DNA of 64,000 bases from Natrinema altunense (GCF_000731985.1 NZ_JNCS01000008.1:62001-126000); one strand, 5' to 3'; positions 45,674-55,620 are shown, counted from the first letter of the stretch. Program-made: numbers and translations. Notes: generated by a model from the letters alone, not told the origin.

Positions 45674-45813
45674 TGCGTCGGTGTTGATACGTGACCATTG
45701 AAAATATATCGCTTTAGTGACCCTGATCGAGCCCTCTCGACTCGAGCAGTCACCGGCGGGAGAGCCCTCCTTCGAGCGATCGTGACGGACGACCGAGCCG
45801 CGCTACCGTGACG

Positions 45814-46059
45814 TCACTTCCAGGGTCGGTTCCGTTGCTGGTGCCGCGTCGCTCGCTCTTTGGACTCCCCCAGGATTCGTTCGGTCGCCCACCCGGCCCA
45901 CAGGAAGACGACCGTCATGAAGACGGCCGTCTCGAGCCGGACGATCGACCCGTACCGGACGGCGAGGACGAGGGCCATGATCGCCACCGCGGCGGCGACG
46001 ACGCCGAAGACGTCGTAAAACGAATGCGGGTGGCGAACGCTTGGTAATCGAACGCTCAT
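45814..46059 (-). CDS. Small two-helix membrane protein in the Trk block
   Basis: Not recognised. 81 residues with hydrophobic segments at about 17-34 and 43-58 and a basic tail (RATRHQQRNRPWK). It sits between the KtrA-like gene and the second trkH, divergent from the latter. Start ATG 46059 is preferred, because the 30-residue extension of the longer frame is Arg-rich and looks like leader DNA. Association with K+ transport is inferred from position. Confidence 0.6.
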   Translation of the reverse strand: MSVRLPSVRHPHSFYDVFGVVAAAVAIMALVLAVRYGSIVRLETAVFMTVVFLWAGWATERILGESKERATRHQQRNRPWK

Positions 46060-46274
46060 AGTGTGTTCTACGCACGGTTCGTATATAGATCCTCGTCTCG
46101 GGGACGGGGACCGACGGGTGCGACGCGAACCTGGTCGGACCCGCGTCACGTTTCCAGCCGTTCCGAACCCGAGTCCCCGTCGCGATGGAGGCTCGCTTAC
46201 GATGGATTAATACGACCTACTCCAAATGCCGTTAATACCGTGACCAGACGCAACCCTTTCAGCGGGGTGTTTCT

Positions 46275-47819
46275 ATGAGGATCCGCGCCGATTGGCGCGC
46301 CAGTGTCGCGCTCGTCGGAACCGTACTCAAGTACCTCTCCATCCCCCTCGTGATTCCCCTCGTCGTGGCGCTCATCTATACCGAACCCGTGTTCCCGTTT
46401 CTCGCGACGATCGCGCTCACGATCGCCGTCGGCCACGGCCTCGAGCAGCTGCGCCCGGATCCGGACTTGCAGGTCCGGGAGGCCATGCTCTTCGTCGCGA
46501 TATCGTGGTTGGCCGTCGCGATGATCGGTGCGGTTCCCTACGTGATCGCGGGTTGGGGAACCGAATCGACGCTCGCACATCCCGTCAACGCCCTGTTCGA
46601 GTCGATGTCCGGCTTTACGACGACCGGGGCGACGGTCCTCGGAAGCATCTCGCTCGAGGATCACTCCCACGCGATCATGATGTGGCGACAGCTCACCCAG
46701 TGGCTCGGCGGGATGGGGATCATCGTATTGATGGTCGCGATCCTCCCCGAACTGGCGGTCAGCGGGGCACAACTCGTCGAGTCGGAAGCGCCGGGACCGC
46801 AGTTACAGAAACTCACGCCACGCATCGCCGAGACGGCGCGTATCCTCTGGCTCGTTTACTTCGCTTTTACCGTCGTCTACATTGCTATCCTCTACGGATT
46901 CCATCTGGCGGGGATGGCCGACAACATGACCCTCTACAACGCCATCGCCCACGGGTTCACGACGCTCCCGACGGGCGGGTTCTCGCCGGAGGCCGACAGC
47001 GTCGCGGCGTTCTCCGCGATCGTCCAGTGGACCGCCATTCCGTTCATGATCATCGCCGGGACCAACTTCGCCCTGTTCTGGCACGTCTTCAGCGGCGACG
47101 GCCATCGCTTCGTTCGGAACTCCGAGTTCCGAGCTTATATCAGCGCAATTGCCGGTTTAACCGTCTTGCTCGCAGGCATCCTCTATACGGGTGCTGCACC
47201 GCCACTCGGGGACCTCGGCGGCGTGACGGCGGGTGTGTTCGAGAACTCGTTGCGACAGAGCGCCTTCCAGATCGTATCACTGTTGACCTCGACCGGCTAC
47301 GCGACCAGCGATTTCGCCGACTGGAGTTCGACGGGCCAGATCGTGCTCCTCTTTGCGATGCTCGTCGGCGGCTGTGCCGGCTCGACCGGTGGTGGTGTCA
47401 AGGTCGTCCGATGGCTGATCGTGTTCAAGGTGTTGCGTCGGGAGCTGTTTACGGCCTCCCATCCCGAGGTCGTCCGACCGATTCGACTCGGCGGCAATAT
47501 CGTCGACGAAGACGCGATTCGTGGCGTTCTCGGGTTCTCGTTCATGTACCTGGTCATCTTCGCCCTCGCGACGCTGGTTATCGCACTGGACGTTAGCCGT
47601 GTCGCCGCCATCGAGGAGTTCACTGCACTCGAGGCCTTCAGTGCCAGTCTCGCGACCATCGGGAACATCGGCCCCGGATTCGGGTTCCTCGGGCCCTTCG
47701 GCAATTACAACGACTTCCCGATCCCGTCGAAACTCCTGATGGTCTTCCTGATGTGGATCGGCCGCCTCGAGATCATTCCCGTCCTCGTCATGTTCACCGG
47801 CGGCTTCTGGACCCGCTGA
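46275..47819 (+). CDS. trkH: TrkH-family potassium uptake channel subunit (second copy)
   Basis: A 514-residue TrkH/KtrB-type channel protein, distinct in sequence from the copy at 43.3 kb. Pore-loop signatures are MSGFTTTGATVL, HGFTTLPTGGFSPEAD, STGYATSDF and IGNIGPGFGFLGPFGN; the conserved CAGSTGGGVKVVRWL segment precedes the third unit. The GTT in the first filter differs from the GTG of the other copy, which may alter ion selectivity. A TATA-like GTTAATACC near 46228 lies about 45 nt ahead of the start. It is not followed by a TrkA gene, so it may share either TrkA protein of the block. Confidence 0.92.
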   Translation: MRIRADWRASVALVGTVLKYLSIPLVIPLVVALIYTEPVFPFLATIALTIAVGHGLEQLRPDPDLQVREAMLFVAISWLAVAMIGAVPYVIAGWGTESTLAHPVNALFESMSGFTTTGATVLGSISLEDHSHAIMMWRQLTQWLGGMGIIVLMVAILPELAVSGAQLVESEAPGPQLQKLTPRIAETARILWLVYFAFTVVYIAILYGFHLAGMADNMTLYNAIAHGFTTLPTGGFSPEADSVAAFSAIVQWTAIPFMIIAGTNFALFWHVFSGDGHRFVRNSEFRAYISAIAGLTVLLAGILYTGAAPPLGDLGGVTAGVFENSLRQSAFQIVSLLTSTGYATSDFADWSSTGQIVLLFAMLVGGCAGSTGGGVKVVRWLIVFKVLRRELFTASHPEVVRPIRLGGNIVDEDAIRGVLGFSFMYLVIFALATLVIALDVSRVAAIEEFTALEAFSASLATIGNIGPGFGFLGPFGNYNDFPIPSKLLMVFLMWIGRLEIIPVLVMFTGGFWTR

Positions 47820-47861
47820 AAACGCCTCGCCGTTTCTTCGCCCGCCTCTCCGCTTCCGCGC

Positions 47862-48602
47862 TCAGTCGATCGTCGTCCCCGGGTTCTCGCCGTCGAGGAA
47901 CGACGCGAGCGACTCGCAATCGAAGACCGACGCCGCGGCCTCGAGATCGAGCAGCGTCCGCACCTTGCCGGCCATCCCGCCGGTCACGTCGGTCGCCTCG
48001 CTGGCTCCGAGCACGTCGGCGACCGTCTCGAAGTCGTCGATCCGGTCGATGACCGTGTCCTCGCCGTCCAGTACGCCGGGCACCGTCGAGCAGAGCCCGA
48101 CCCGATCGGCTTCGAGGGCGCGGGCGAGCGCCGCGACGAGTTCGTCGCCGCTGACGACGGTCGCGCCCGCGCCGGCATGGGCGATCACGTCGCCGTGGAG
48201 AACGGGGACGAACCCCTCCGCGAGCATCGTTTCGACCTGTCCGGTCGGCAGCTCGAGGGTTCCGTCGCCGTCGCGGTGGGCCGTCGAGAAGGGGTGGACC
48301 GGCACCGCCTGCACGTCGCGCTCGAGCAGTCGCCCCAGAACGAACCGGTTCAACGTCGTCATCGCGCCGTGGATGTCGAGCGCCGCGTTCGCGTCGTGCG
48401 TTCCTTCGGTCGTGGTGACGCCGTGTTCGCTGGCGTTGTGGTGGCCGAAACTCCCGCCGCCGTGGACGACGACGAGGTCCGCGCCGCCGTCCGCTCGTGC
48501 CGCCGCGATCGCGTCGGCCGCGCGCTCGAGGGCGTCCCCGTCGAGGGTCTCCGCGCGATCCTTTTCGGTGATGACGCTGCCGCCGAGTTTCAGCACGATC
48601 AT
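47862..48602 (-). CDS. ipk: Isopentenyl phosphate kinase
   Basis: A 246-residue amino-acid-kinase-fold enzyme that phosphorylates isopentenyl phosphate to isopentenyl diphosphate, the last step of the archaeal mevalonate pathway. KLGGSVITEKD at 5-15 binds phosphates and VVHGGGSFGHHNASEHG at 46-61 carries the histidine that recognises the phosphate of the substrate. The C-terminal DVTGGMAGKVRTLL segment is typical. It overlaps mvk by four bases (ATGA), so the two pathway enzymes are translationally coupled. Confidence 0.94.
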   Translation of the reverse strand: MIVLKLGGSVITEKDRAETLDGDALERAADAIAAARADGGADLVVVHGGGSFGHHNASEHGVTTTEGTHDANAALDIHGAMTTLNRFVLGRLLERDVQAVPVHPFSTAHRDGDGTLELPTGQVETMLAEGFVPVLHGDVIAHAGAGATVVSGDELVAALARALEADRVGLCSTVPGVLDGEDTVIDRIDDFETVADVLGASEATDVTGGMAGKVRTLLDLEAAASVFDCESLASFLDGENPGTTID

Positions 48603-49585
48603 TCGAGCCGTTTCACCCCGGTTTCGGCGAGTTCCGCGCGGAAGGCGTCTTCACAGCCCGGGGTAAAGGAGAGGGCCGTCTCGGTCTCCGGCGTCGGGTC
48701 CAACGCGGCGATACAGCCGCCCCCGCCGGCCCCGATGAGCTTCGCGCCGTACGCGCCCGCGTCGCGGGCCGCCCAGACCATCGTATCCAGGGAGCGCGAG
48801 GAGACGCCCAGCGCCGAAAGCAGGCCGTGATTGAAGTTCATCAGTCGGCCGAGTTCCTCGAGATCGCCGTCGGCAAGCGCCGCCTCGCCGTTGCGCACGA
48901 CGTCGCCGATCGCCTCGATGGTGTCGGCAGCGAACCCGTACTCGTCGCGCAGGGATCGGACCCCTGCCACCAGTTGCCCGGTGTCGCCCGCACCGCCGTC
49001 GAACCCGATCACGATCGGCAGGTCCGGTGCCGCGAGCGAGCGACAGTCGTCGCCCTCGACGCGGACTGCGCCGCCGGTCGCCGAACAGAACGTGTCCGCA
49101 CGCGAGGCCTGCCCGTTCTGGACCTGGTACTCCGTTTGATAGGCTCGCTCGGCGAGTTCGTCGGTCTCGAGGGTGATGCCGAGTTCGCGGGTGGCGGCGT
49201 CGATAGCCGCCACGACGACCGCGGCCGACGACCCGAGTCCCGCGCCCAGAGGGATGTCGCTCTCGATGGTCACGTCGAACCCGACCTCGTCGTTCCCGGT
49301 GACGTCCCGAACCTGCTCGATCGCGCCGTCGACGTACCCCATCGCGGCATCGAGCAGCGATTCCGAGACATCGATGTCCGGCCCTTCGTCGGCCGTCCCG
49401 TCGTACTCGACGGTAAAGCCGTCCAGACTGAGATCTTCGGCGTTGACCCGGAGTTTCCCGTCGTCGCGTCGCTGTACGCCGACCCGCGCCCGTTGCTCGA
49501 TCGCACACAGGACGGTCGGCTCGCCGTAGACCACCGCGTGCTCCCCGAGTAGATACACCTTGCCGGGAGCGCTCGAAAGTGTCAT
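48599..49585 (-). CDS. mvk: Mevalonate kinase
   Basis: A 328-residue GHMP kinase that makes mevalonate 5-phosphate for isoprenoid lipids. Start segment SSAPGKVYLLGEHAVVYGEP with the substrate-binding motif; ATP-binding loop PLGAGLGSSAAVVVA near 112-126; C-terminal KLIGAGGGGCIAAL is motif 3. A TATA-like sequence (plus TTAATAGCTAT around 49610-49620) sits about 25-35 nt before ATG 49585, so mvk-ipk is transcribed separately from rps2, with a regulator gene in between. Confidence 0.95.
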   Translation of the reverse strand: MTLSSAPGKVYLLGEHAVVYGEPTVLCAIEQRARVGVQRRDDGKLRVNAEDLSLDGFTVEYDGTADEGPDIDVSESLLDAAMGYVDGAIEQVRDVTGNDEVGFDVTIESDIPLGAGLGSSAAVVVAAIDAATRELGITLETDELAERAYQTEYQVQNGQASRADTFCSATGGAVRVEGDDCRSLAAPDLPIVIGFDGGAGDTGQLVAGVRSLRDEYGFAADTIEAIGDVVRNGEAALADGDLEELGRLMNFNHGLLSALGVSSRSLDTMVWAARDAGAYGAKLIGAGGGGCIAALDPTPETETALSFTPGCEDAFRAELAETGVKRLE

Positions 49586-49702
49586 GCCCGGCCGTTCGTC
49601 CGACGATGGTTAATAGCTATCTTTGTCGCCGTCCGGTGGTCATCGGGCGGCCGCGGTCGGATCGGAGGCGGACTTATATCCCTGCAGTCGAACGTCGGTC
49701 GT

Positions 49703-50629
49703 ATGTCGCTGGTCTTGCCGAGCGAACTCGTCGTCGATCGGTTCCTGCCGACGGTCCGGGCGATGCTGGCCACACGCCTCGCCGAGCGCGGACTGACTCA
49801 ACGGGAGATCGCCACCGAACTCGGCGTCACTCAGGCCGCGGTCAGCAAGTACGTCGGCGGCGACAGCGGCGGTGACGATCGCTTTCGCGACGATCCGGAG
49901 ACCGTCGCCACCGTCGACCGCATCGCGGACGGACTGGTGGCCGGCGAGATGGACGGCTACGACGCCCTCGCCGAACTCCTCTCGCTCGTCCGTACCCTCG
50001 AGGACCGGGGTCCGATCTGCGAACTCCACGAGGAGGAGATGTCCGAACTGCGCGGGCTCGGGTGCGATCTGTGCGTTCGCGGCCTCGATCCCGACGTGCG
50101 CGCCGAACGGGAGGTTCTCGCGAACGTGCGGACGGCTGCACGAACCCTCGCCTCGACCCCCGGGATGGCCGACTTCGTCCCGAACGTCGGAACGAACGTC
50201 GGAATGTGCCTGCCCGATCCCCGCGACGAGACCGATGTCGCCGCGGTTCCCGGCCGGATCTACGCGATGGGTGGGCGGATCGAAATCCCCGCGAATCCGG
50301 AGTTCGGCGCGTCGAAACACGTCGCGACGGCAGTCCTCGCTTCGAATTCGGTCGGCTCCGATCGCCGTGCCGCGATCAACATCGCCACCGACGACGACCT
50401 GCTCGCGGCCGCGCGGACGCTTGCCATCGATCCCCTCGAGTTCGACGCCGACTACGAGGACCGCGGCGCGCACCTCCGACGCCGGTTCGCGGACCACGGA
50501 GCGGTGCCGGCCGTCGCCTATCACCGCGGCGCGTTCGGTATCGAACCCGCGACGTACGTCTTCGGTGCGACGGCCGTCGACGCCGCCGAACTGGTCGGGG
50601 ACTTGCTCGAGGAAGCGTCGTCACCGTGA
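49703..50629 (+). CDS. thiR: ThiR-type regulator: helix-turn-helix plus ThiN domain
   Basis: A 308-residue protein with an N-terminal helix-turn-helix (LAERGLTQREIATELGVTQAAVSKYVGGD, about 26-54) and a C-terminal ThiN (thiamine-phosphate synthase) domain from about 135 (FVPNVGTNVGMCLPDPRDETDVAAVPGRI to FGIEPATYVFGATAVDAAELV). Archaeal ThiR has this layout and represses thiamine genes when thiamine phosphates are bound. No thiamine genes are near. It stands alone on the plus strand between mvk and rps2, with a TATA box (ACTTATATCC, 49672-49681) 22-31 nt before the start codon. Confidence 0.85.
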   Translation: MSLVLPSELVVDRFLPTVRAMLATRLAERGLTQREIATELGVTQAAVSKYVGGDSGGDDRFRDDPETVATVDRIADGLVAGEMDGYDALAELLSLVRTLEDRGPICELHEEEMSELRGLGCDLCVRGLDPDVRAEREVLANVRTAARTLASTPGMADFVPNVGTNVGMCLPDPRDETDVAAVPGRIYAMGGRIEIPANPEFGASKHVATAVLASNSVGSDRRAAINIATDDDLLAAARTLAIDPLEFDADYEDRGAHLRRRFADHGAVPAVAYHRGAFGIEPATYVFGATAVDAAELVGDLLEEASSP

Positions 50630-50905
50630 CGACGCCGTATCACCGTCTCTCGCGCTTTGCCGCTCGCGGTTCGATCGAACACGCGTCAATCCGCTCCCAC
50701 GGTTACGACCGGTCGCTCAGTAGTGAACCGACCGTCCTGACCCGATCGCGGCGGATCGCGCCCCGGCTCCCGTGTGAGAGCGGGGGCCGTTAGCGATTCC
50801 GTTGCTTTCGCTGACGGCCGGAGTACGGACGCGATCTCCCGTTGTTGTCGCGCCGCTACGCGTCGCAGGGGGACGAGAAAACGAACAGTGTCGACCGCGG
50901 CCGAA

Positions 50906-51715
50906 TTAGACGCCGCTCTCGAAGTCCTCGAGCGAGTAGGACGGCTCGGCACCGCGTCGATCGAGAACCTCGTTGGCGAGCAGCCAGTAGACGACCGAGA
51001 GGGCCTTGCGACCCTTGTTGTTCGTCGGGACGACGAGGTCGACGTTACTGACCTGGTTGTTCGAGTCACACATCGCGATAACCGGGATCCCGACCGTGAT
51101 GGCCTCCTTGACGGCCTGGGCGTCGCCGATCGGGTCGGTGACGACGAGGACGTCCGGCTCGATGTAGCCGTCGTACTTCGGGTTCGTCAGCGTGCCCGGG
51201 ATGAAACGACCGGTGCGGGCGCGAGCGCCGACTGCCTCGGCGAACTTCTCCGCCGGGAACCGACCGTACTGGCGGCTCGAGGTGACCAGGATCTGCTCGG
51301 GGTCGTAGTTGGCGAGGAAGTCCGCGGCCGTGCGGATACGGCCGTCGGTTTTCGAGATGTCGAGCACGTAGAGCCCGTCGGTTCGGACGCGGTGGATAAA
51401 CCGGTCCATGTCCGTGGTCTTCTGCTGGGTCCCGATGTGGACACCAGCGCCGAGGTAGTCCTCGACGGGGATGAGGAGGTCCGCCTCCTCGTCGGGCATG
51501 ACGTCGTCGTCGAGGGTCGGACCGGCGTCTTCCTCGTCGGCGTCGTCGGCTTGTTCGGCGTCGGCCGCGGGTGCTCCCTCGGCGTCGGCGGGCTGTTCGT
51601 CTACTGGCTCGACGTCGTCGGCGTCGGCGGCGGGGCCAGCCCCTTCGGCTGGCTCCTCGTCGATCGCCTCCTCGGCGGCGTCGAGCCCTTCCTGGGTTGC
51701 GTCGTTCTCTGTCAT
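50906..51715 (-). CDS. rps2: 30S ribosomal protein S2
   Basis: A 269-residue small-subunit protein. Its first 70 residues are an unusually long acidic, Ala/Asp/Glu-rich extension; the conserved core begins at [21 protein letters not shown] (about 80-100) and includes [19 protein letters not shown] and [12 protein letters not shown]. The last part ends in [10 protein letters not shown]. It overlaps the enolase gene by four bases. The 276-nt stretch downstream (50630-50905) contains no gene that I can support. Confidence 0.96.
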   Translation of the reverse strand: MTENDATQEGLDAAEEAIDEEPAEGAGPAADADDVEPVDEQPADAEGAPAADAEQADDADEEDAGPTLDDDVMPDEEADLLIPVEDYLGAGVHIGTQQKTTDMDRFIHRVRTDGLYVLDISKTDGRIRTAADFLANYDPEQILVTSSRQYGRFPAEKFAEAVGARARTGRFIPGTLTNPKYDGYIEPDVLVVTDPIGDAQAVKEAITVGIPVIAMCDSNNQVSNVDLVVPTNNKGRKALSVVYWLLANEVLDRRGAEPSYSLEDFESGV

Positions 51716-52917
51716 GTCGCGTCGTCTGCGATTCGAATAAGCTCGTTGAGCTTTGCGGTTCGCTCGCCGCCGACGGCACCCGTCTTGATGAAGGGAGCGT
51801 CGGTCGCAACGGCGAGGTGTGCGATCGTCGCGTCTTCGGTCTCGCCCGACCGATGGGAGACGACCGAGTCGTAGCCGTTCTCCGTCGCGAGTTCGATCGC
51901 GTCGAAGGCGTCCGACAGCGTCCCGATCTGGTTTGGCTTGATCAGGATGCTGTTGGCCGCGCCGCGATCGATCCCGTTGACGAGACGGTCGGTGTTGGTG
52001 ACGAACAGGTCGTCACCGCAGATCAGCGTCTGATCGCCGACTTCGTCCGTGAGGTCGGCGAAGGCGTCGTAGTCGTCCTCGTCGAGGGGGTCCTCGACGT
52101 AGACGAGGTCGTACTCCTCGACCAGATCCGCGATGTACGCGATCTGCTCGTCGGTGTCGCGGCTCCGGTCGCTGTACTCGTACGTTTCCGAGTCGGAATC
52201 GTACAGCTCGGCACCGGCGACGTCCAGTCCGAAGCCGATGTTGAAACCGACCTCGCCCTGGACCATCGAGACCGCCTCGGCGACGATTTCGAAGGCCTCG
52301 CCGTCGTCGATCGACGGTGCCCACGCGCCCTCGTCGCCTTTGCCACAGGGAACGTCGCGTTCCTCGAGCAGGTCGGCGACGGCGGCGTGGACGGCTGCGT
52401 TTGCGAAGACGGCGTCCGCGATGCTGGGTGCGCCGACGGGTGCGGCCAGGAACTCCTGAATGTCGGTCGCGTCGGCGGCGTGTTCGCCACCACCGACGAC
52501 GTTGCCGAGGGGAATCGGGAAGCCGTCGCCGCGGAACGTCCCGCCGAGGTGCTGGAACAGCGGGGCACCAAGCACGTCGGCACCGGCCTTCGCGGCGGCC
52601 ATCGAGATTGCGACCGCACTGTTGGCACCGATCTCCGAGAAGTCGTCGGTCCCGTCGGCGGCGTGGAGCGCGGCGTCGACGTCGCGCTGATTGCCGGCGT
52701 AGACCTCGCCGACGAGTCGGGGAACGGCGTGTTCCCGAGCCGCGGCGATGGCTTCGCTCGGCGGCCGCTCGACGGCCTCGTACTCGCCGGTGCTGGCACC
52801 GCTGGGTGCCGCGGCGCGGCCGAAGCCGCCGCTTTCGGTCACGACATCGGCCTCGACCGTCGGATTCCCGCGCGAGTCGAGGATCCGACGGAGCCGGATG
52901 TCGGTGATGAGCGTCAT
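51712..52917 (-). CDS. eno: Enolase (phosphopyruvate hydratase)
   Basis: A 401-residue glycolytic enzyme converting 2-phosphoglycerate to phosphoenolpyruvate. N-terminal [14 protein letters not shown], active-site loop [12 protein letters not shown], metal ligands in [11 protein letters not shown] and [10 protein letters not shown], catalytic lysine in LIKPNQIGT and the final HRSGETED are all intact. It overlaps rpoK upstream and rps2 downstream by four bases each (ATGA), so the three are translated in a chain. Its place inside a ribosomal/RNA polymerase operon is conserved in archaea. Confidence 0.97.
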   Translation of the reverse strand: MTLITDIRLRRILDSRGNPTVEADVVTESGGFGRAAAPSGASTGEYEAVERPPSEAIAAAREHAVPRLVGEVYAGNQRDVDAALHAADGTDDFSEIGANSAVAISMAAAKAGADVLGAPLFQHLGGTFRGDGFPIPLGNVVGGGEHAADATDIQEFLAAPVGAPSIADAVFANAAVHAAVADLLEERDVPCGKGDEGAWAPSIDDGEAFEIVAEAVSMVQGEVGFNIGFGLDVAGAELYDSDSETYEYSDRSRDTDEQIAYIADLVEEYDLVYVEDPLDEDDYDAFADLTDEVGDQTLICGDDLFVTNTDRLVNGIDRGAANSILIKPNQIGTLSDAFDAIELATENGYDSVVSHRSGETEDATIAHLAVATDAPFIKTGAVGGERTAKLNELIRIADDAT

Positions 52918-53099
52918 TTCCGGTCGTACCCCCGCTTGACGGTAAACGGCAGCACGCCGGCGTCGTACTCCTCGGCGGCGATGAGGATCGGTTGGGTCTG
53001 CTCCGTCTCGATCAACACCGGCGCGCCGTAGGACACCTGCAGCGCTCGCGCGCCGAGGATGCGTGCCTTCTCGTAGCGGTTGTGCTGTTGTTGTTGCAT
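52914..53099 (-). CDS. rpoK: DNA-directed RNA polymerase subunit K (Rpb6 homologue)
   Basis: A 61-residue Rpb6/omega-type subunit that helps assemble the largest polymerase subunit. [23 protein letters not shown] near 7-29 is the signature helix pair. A glutamine-rich start (MQQQQHN) is typical of haloarchaeal versions. It begins two bases after rpoN and overlaps eno by four bases. Confidence 0.95.
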   Translation of the reverse strand: MQQQQHNRYEKARILGARALQVSYGAPVLIETEQTQPILIAAEEYDAGVLPFTVKRGYDRK

Positions 53100-53101
53100 T
53101 G

Positions 53102-53296
53102 TTACTGGTACGGGGAGACGACGTCGACGAGGTCCTTGTGACTGACGAGCATGCGCCGACAGCAGTAGCGGTCGACACCGAGCTCGTCGAGCACCTTTTC
53201 GGGGTCCTCGTCGCCTTCGTTCGCTCGCTCGTCGAACTCCTCCCAGTGTTCGGCGACGACGTTACCACAGGTGAAACACCGGACCGGTACCATCAT
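53102..53296 (-). CDS. rpoN: DNA-directed RNA polymerase subunit N (Rpb10 homologue)
   Basis: A 64-residue zinc-binding polymerase subunit. Zinc ligands Cys7 and Cys10 (VRCFTCG) and the adjacent pair Cys45-Cys46 (RYCCRRML) are complete. It lies 12 nt after rps9. The first Met may be followed by a second (MM), so the true start could be one codon shorter. Confidence 0.96.
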   Translation of the reverse strand: MMVPVRCFTCGNVVAEHWEEFDERANEGDEDPEKVLDELGVDRYCCRRMLVSHKDLVDVVSPYQ

Positions 53297-53308
53297 GCGT
53301 GGATCACC

Positions 53309-53707
53309 TCAGCGGTAGGACTTCTGGTAGCGCGCCCGAGCGCCCGGGCCACCCCATTTCTTCGGTTCGGACTGGCGAACGTCGTTGACCAGCAGCGAGC
53401 GGTCGAACTCCATGAACGCGTCGCGGAGTTCGGCGTCGTTCGAGTGCTGGACGATCCCGCGCGCGATGGCGGTCCGGACGGCGTCTGCCTGGCCGCTGAT
53501 GCCGCCACCCTCGACGCGGACGTCGATGTCCATCTCGCCGCGCAGGTCCTCGCCGACGATGCGGAACGGCTCGAGCATCTTGAGCCGGGACATCTCCGGT
53601 TCGACCAGTTCGACGGGCTGGGAATTGATTCGAACGCGACCCTCGCCTTCGCGCACCGTGGCGCGAGCGACGGCTGTCTTTTTCTTGCCACTCGTATTGG
53701 TTACCAT
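53309..53707 (-). CDS. rps9: 30S ribosomal protein S9
   Basis: A 132-residue small-subunit protein whose basic C-terminal tail reaches the P-site t[27 protein letters not shown] near the start and [20 protein letters not shown] are diagnostic; the tail ends [13 protein letters not shown]. It overlaps the end of rpl13 by seven bases. Confidence 0.97.
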   Translation of the reverse strand: MVTNTSGKKKTAVARATVREGEGRVRINSQPVELVEPEMSRLKMLEPFRIVGEDLRGEMDIDVRVEGGGISGQADAVRTAIARGIVQHSNDAELRDAFMEFDRSLLVNDVRQSEPKKWGGPGARARYQKSYR

Positions 53708-54150
53708 GTGACGTTAGCACCTAACTGTTCGGACACTTCGTGTAGGTGGACGAAGCGGATGTTCGACAGGCGATCCAGCGACGTCCCCTCGAGGACTTCC
53801 GACTCGTGGTCGTCGTCGCCCTCGTAGGGGTCGCCGACGTAGACGCGGACGTTGTCGAGTGCCTCGCGGCCACGGGGTTTCTTGTACGGCAGCATCCCGC
53901 GAACGGATCGCTTGAAGATCGTGTCCGGTCGCTTGGGGTAGTAGGGCCCGCGGTCCGAACCCATCTGCAGCCGTGTGCGGTACGTCTCGAAGATGTCTTC
54001 CTTGTCGCCGGTGATGACTGCCTCCTCTGCGTTGACGATCGCGACGCGGTCGCCGTCCAGCGCGCGCTGGGCGACCTCGCTTGCGACGCGACCGAGGATA
54101 CAGTCACCGGCATCGACGACGAGATCTGCGTCGAACTCTGCGAGACTCAT
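53701..54150 (-). CDS. rpl13: 50S ribosomal protein L13
   Basis: A 149-residue large-subunit protein. [21 protein letters not shown] near 11-31 and [22 protein letters not shown] near 77-98 are the family signatures. It overlaps rpl18e by four bases (ATGA) and rps9 by seven. Confidence 0.97.
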   Translation of the reverse strand: MSLAEFDADLVVDAGDCILGRVASEVAQRALDGDRVAIVNAEEAVITGDKEDIFETYRTRLQMGSDRGPYYPKRPDTIFKRSVRGMLPYKKPRGREALDNVRVYVGDPYEGDDDHESEVLEGTSLDRLSNIRFVHLHEVSEQLGANVTW

Positions 54151-54500
54151 CGAATCACCCGGACGTCTGCCCCTTCGGGGTTCTCTTCGAGCGCTTGCTC
54201 GAGCGGTACCGATTCGCCGACCTGATCGATCTTCGTCTCCGCGGACGAAGAGAAGTTGACGGCGGCGACGGTAACGTTCTTCTGTAGTGCGCCGGAGCCC
54301 AGCACCTTGCCGGGAACGACGACAGTCTCTTCTTCGCGTGCGTATCGCTCGATGCGGCCCAGGTTTACCTCAGCGTGGGTGCGCCGGGGCTTCTCGAGTC
54401 GATCCGCAACGTCTCGCCAGACATCGGCGTCCGCTTCGCGGGACGTCGACTTCAGCTCGGCGATAAGATCGTTGAGCCTCGGATTAGTCTTGCTACTCAT
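54147..54500 (-). CDS. rpl18e: 50S ribosomal protein L18e
   Basis: A 117-residue large-subunit protein specific to archaea and eukaryotes (homologous to bacterial L15). [35 protein letters not shown] at the N-terminus and [25 protein letters not shown] in the middle are characteristic. It is the first protein gene after tRNA-Leu in this operon. Confidence 0.97.
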   Translation of the reverse strand: MSSKTNPRLNDLIAELKSTSREADADVWRDVADRLEKPRRTHAEVNLGRIERYAREEETVVVPGKVLGSGALQKNVTVAAVNFSSSAETKIDQVGESVPLEQALEENPEGADVRVIR

Positions 54501-54653
54501 TGGTATCCTCCAACTGCTAACTGATCGGCGACGCGAGGAGCCGCGCCGTCGACTGTGGAATCGAAATTGTTGTACTGCCGAACGGGCCGTGTCGTGAACC
54601 GGCCGGAGACCGCCCGACCGCTTTCCGACTGTCGTTCGGTCGTAGAGAAGTGA

Positions 54654-54738
54654 TGCAGGGAGCAGGATTTGAACCTGCGGACTCCTACGAGACAGCGCCC
54701 TGAACGCTGCGCCGTTGGCCTGACTTGGCTATCCCTGC
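54654..54738 (-). tRNA. tRNA-Leu (anticodon CAG)
   Basis: The minus strand folds into a class II tRNA of 85 nt. The acceptor stem GCAGGGA pairs with TCCCTGC, discriminator A; the D arm starts GCCAAGTCAGGCC; the anticodon loop TTCAGGG gives CAG (leucine); a long variable arm and the T loop GTTCAAATC follow. No intron is visible. It sits between rpoD and rpl18e, its usual archaeal position. Confidence 0.95.
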
Positions 54739-54867
54739 TCGCACTTCCGTCTACCCGTCGCCCCTTCAAACCCCTTTCGATTCCGTCGGACGCGCGATCG
54801 CCGGTCTCGTCGTTCACGGCGTCGGCGAGCGGCGCGTCCTGAGTGGGTTTGGGGCGTCGGTTCATAT

Positions 54868-55617
54868 CTACAGCTGTACTGCGTCTTCGAGTTCGGTCGC
54901 GCGTTCCGCGATCGTGTCCGCGGCCCGCGTGACGAGTTCCTCGATGGGGAACGAGCCGTCGGTTTCCACGTGGAAGACGAAGGCGTTCGGCACGTCCTCG
55001 ATCCGGACCTCCTTGCCCGGATACCGGTTCGAGAGGTCGTGATCGAACTCGCTCGTCGACACGAGTTCGCCGTCGTCTTCGATGACGCCGCGGATGATCC
55101 GACTCTCCTCGTCCTCGAACTCCGGCAGGTCACCCTCGACCTCCACGCGCTGGAGGTGTCGGTAGCCGACCGCGACCCCGCCCTGATGTTTGGCGTGGTC
55201 TTTCCCGCGGTCGATGACGGCATCGGCCTCGGCCTCGAGGCGTTGGCCGTCCTTGAGTTCGATGATCGGGACGTTCTCGTCGGCGGGTTCGACGAGATCG
55301 TCGCTGGAAACGAGGTCGCCGGAGTACGCGGTGGCCGGCCCTTCGACGTCGATCGAGAGCGTGACGGTCTCGTCCTCGCCGAACTCGCCGACCGGCGGCG
55401 TCGTCAGCGGGACGAGGCCGAGTCGCAAGGCGAGTTGCTCGTCGAACATGACCGACGAGTTCTCGACGAACCGGACGGTATCGATCGCCATCGTCGGCAC
55501 GTCGGCGACCATCGCTCGACGGATACCGTTTGCGAACCCGGGTGTCACGCCGCGAACGAGGAACCGCGCCTCACGATCCTCGCGTTCGACGAACTCGACG
55601 TCGTACTCTGCACTCAT
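54868..55617 (-). CDS. rpoD: DNA-directed RNA polymerase subunit D (Rpb3 homologue)
   Basis: A 249-residue alpha-like subunit that nucleates polymerase assembly together with Rpo[27 protein letters not shown] near 23-48 is the diagnostic dimerisation segment, and [13 protein letters not shown] follows. The Cys-based Fe-S domain of some archaeal RpoD proteins is absent here (no cysteine pair in the middle). It starts three bases after rps11. Confidence 0.96.
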   Translation of the reverse strand: MSAEYDVEFVEREDREARFLVRGVTPGFANGIRRAMVADVPTMAIDTVRFVENSSVMFDEQLALRLGLVPLTTPPVGEFGEDETVTLSIDVEGPATAYSGDLVSSDDLVEPADENVPIIELKDGQRLEAEADAVIDRGKDHAKHQGGVAVGYRHLQRVEVEGDLPEFEDEESRIIRGVIEDDGELVSTSEFDHDLSNRYPGKEVRIEDVPNAFVFHVETDGSFPIEELVTRAADTIAERATELEDAVQL

Positions 55618-55620
55618 GGT

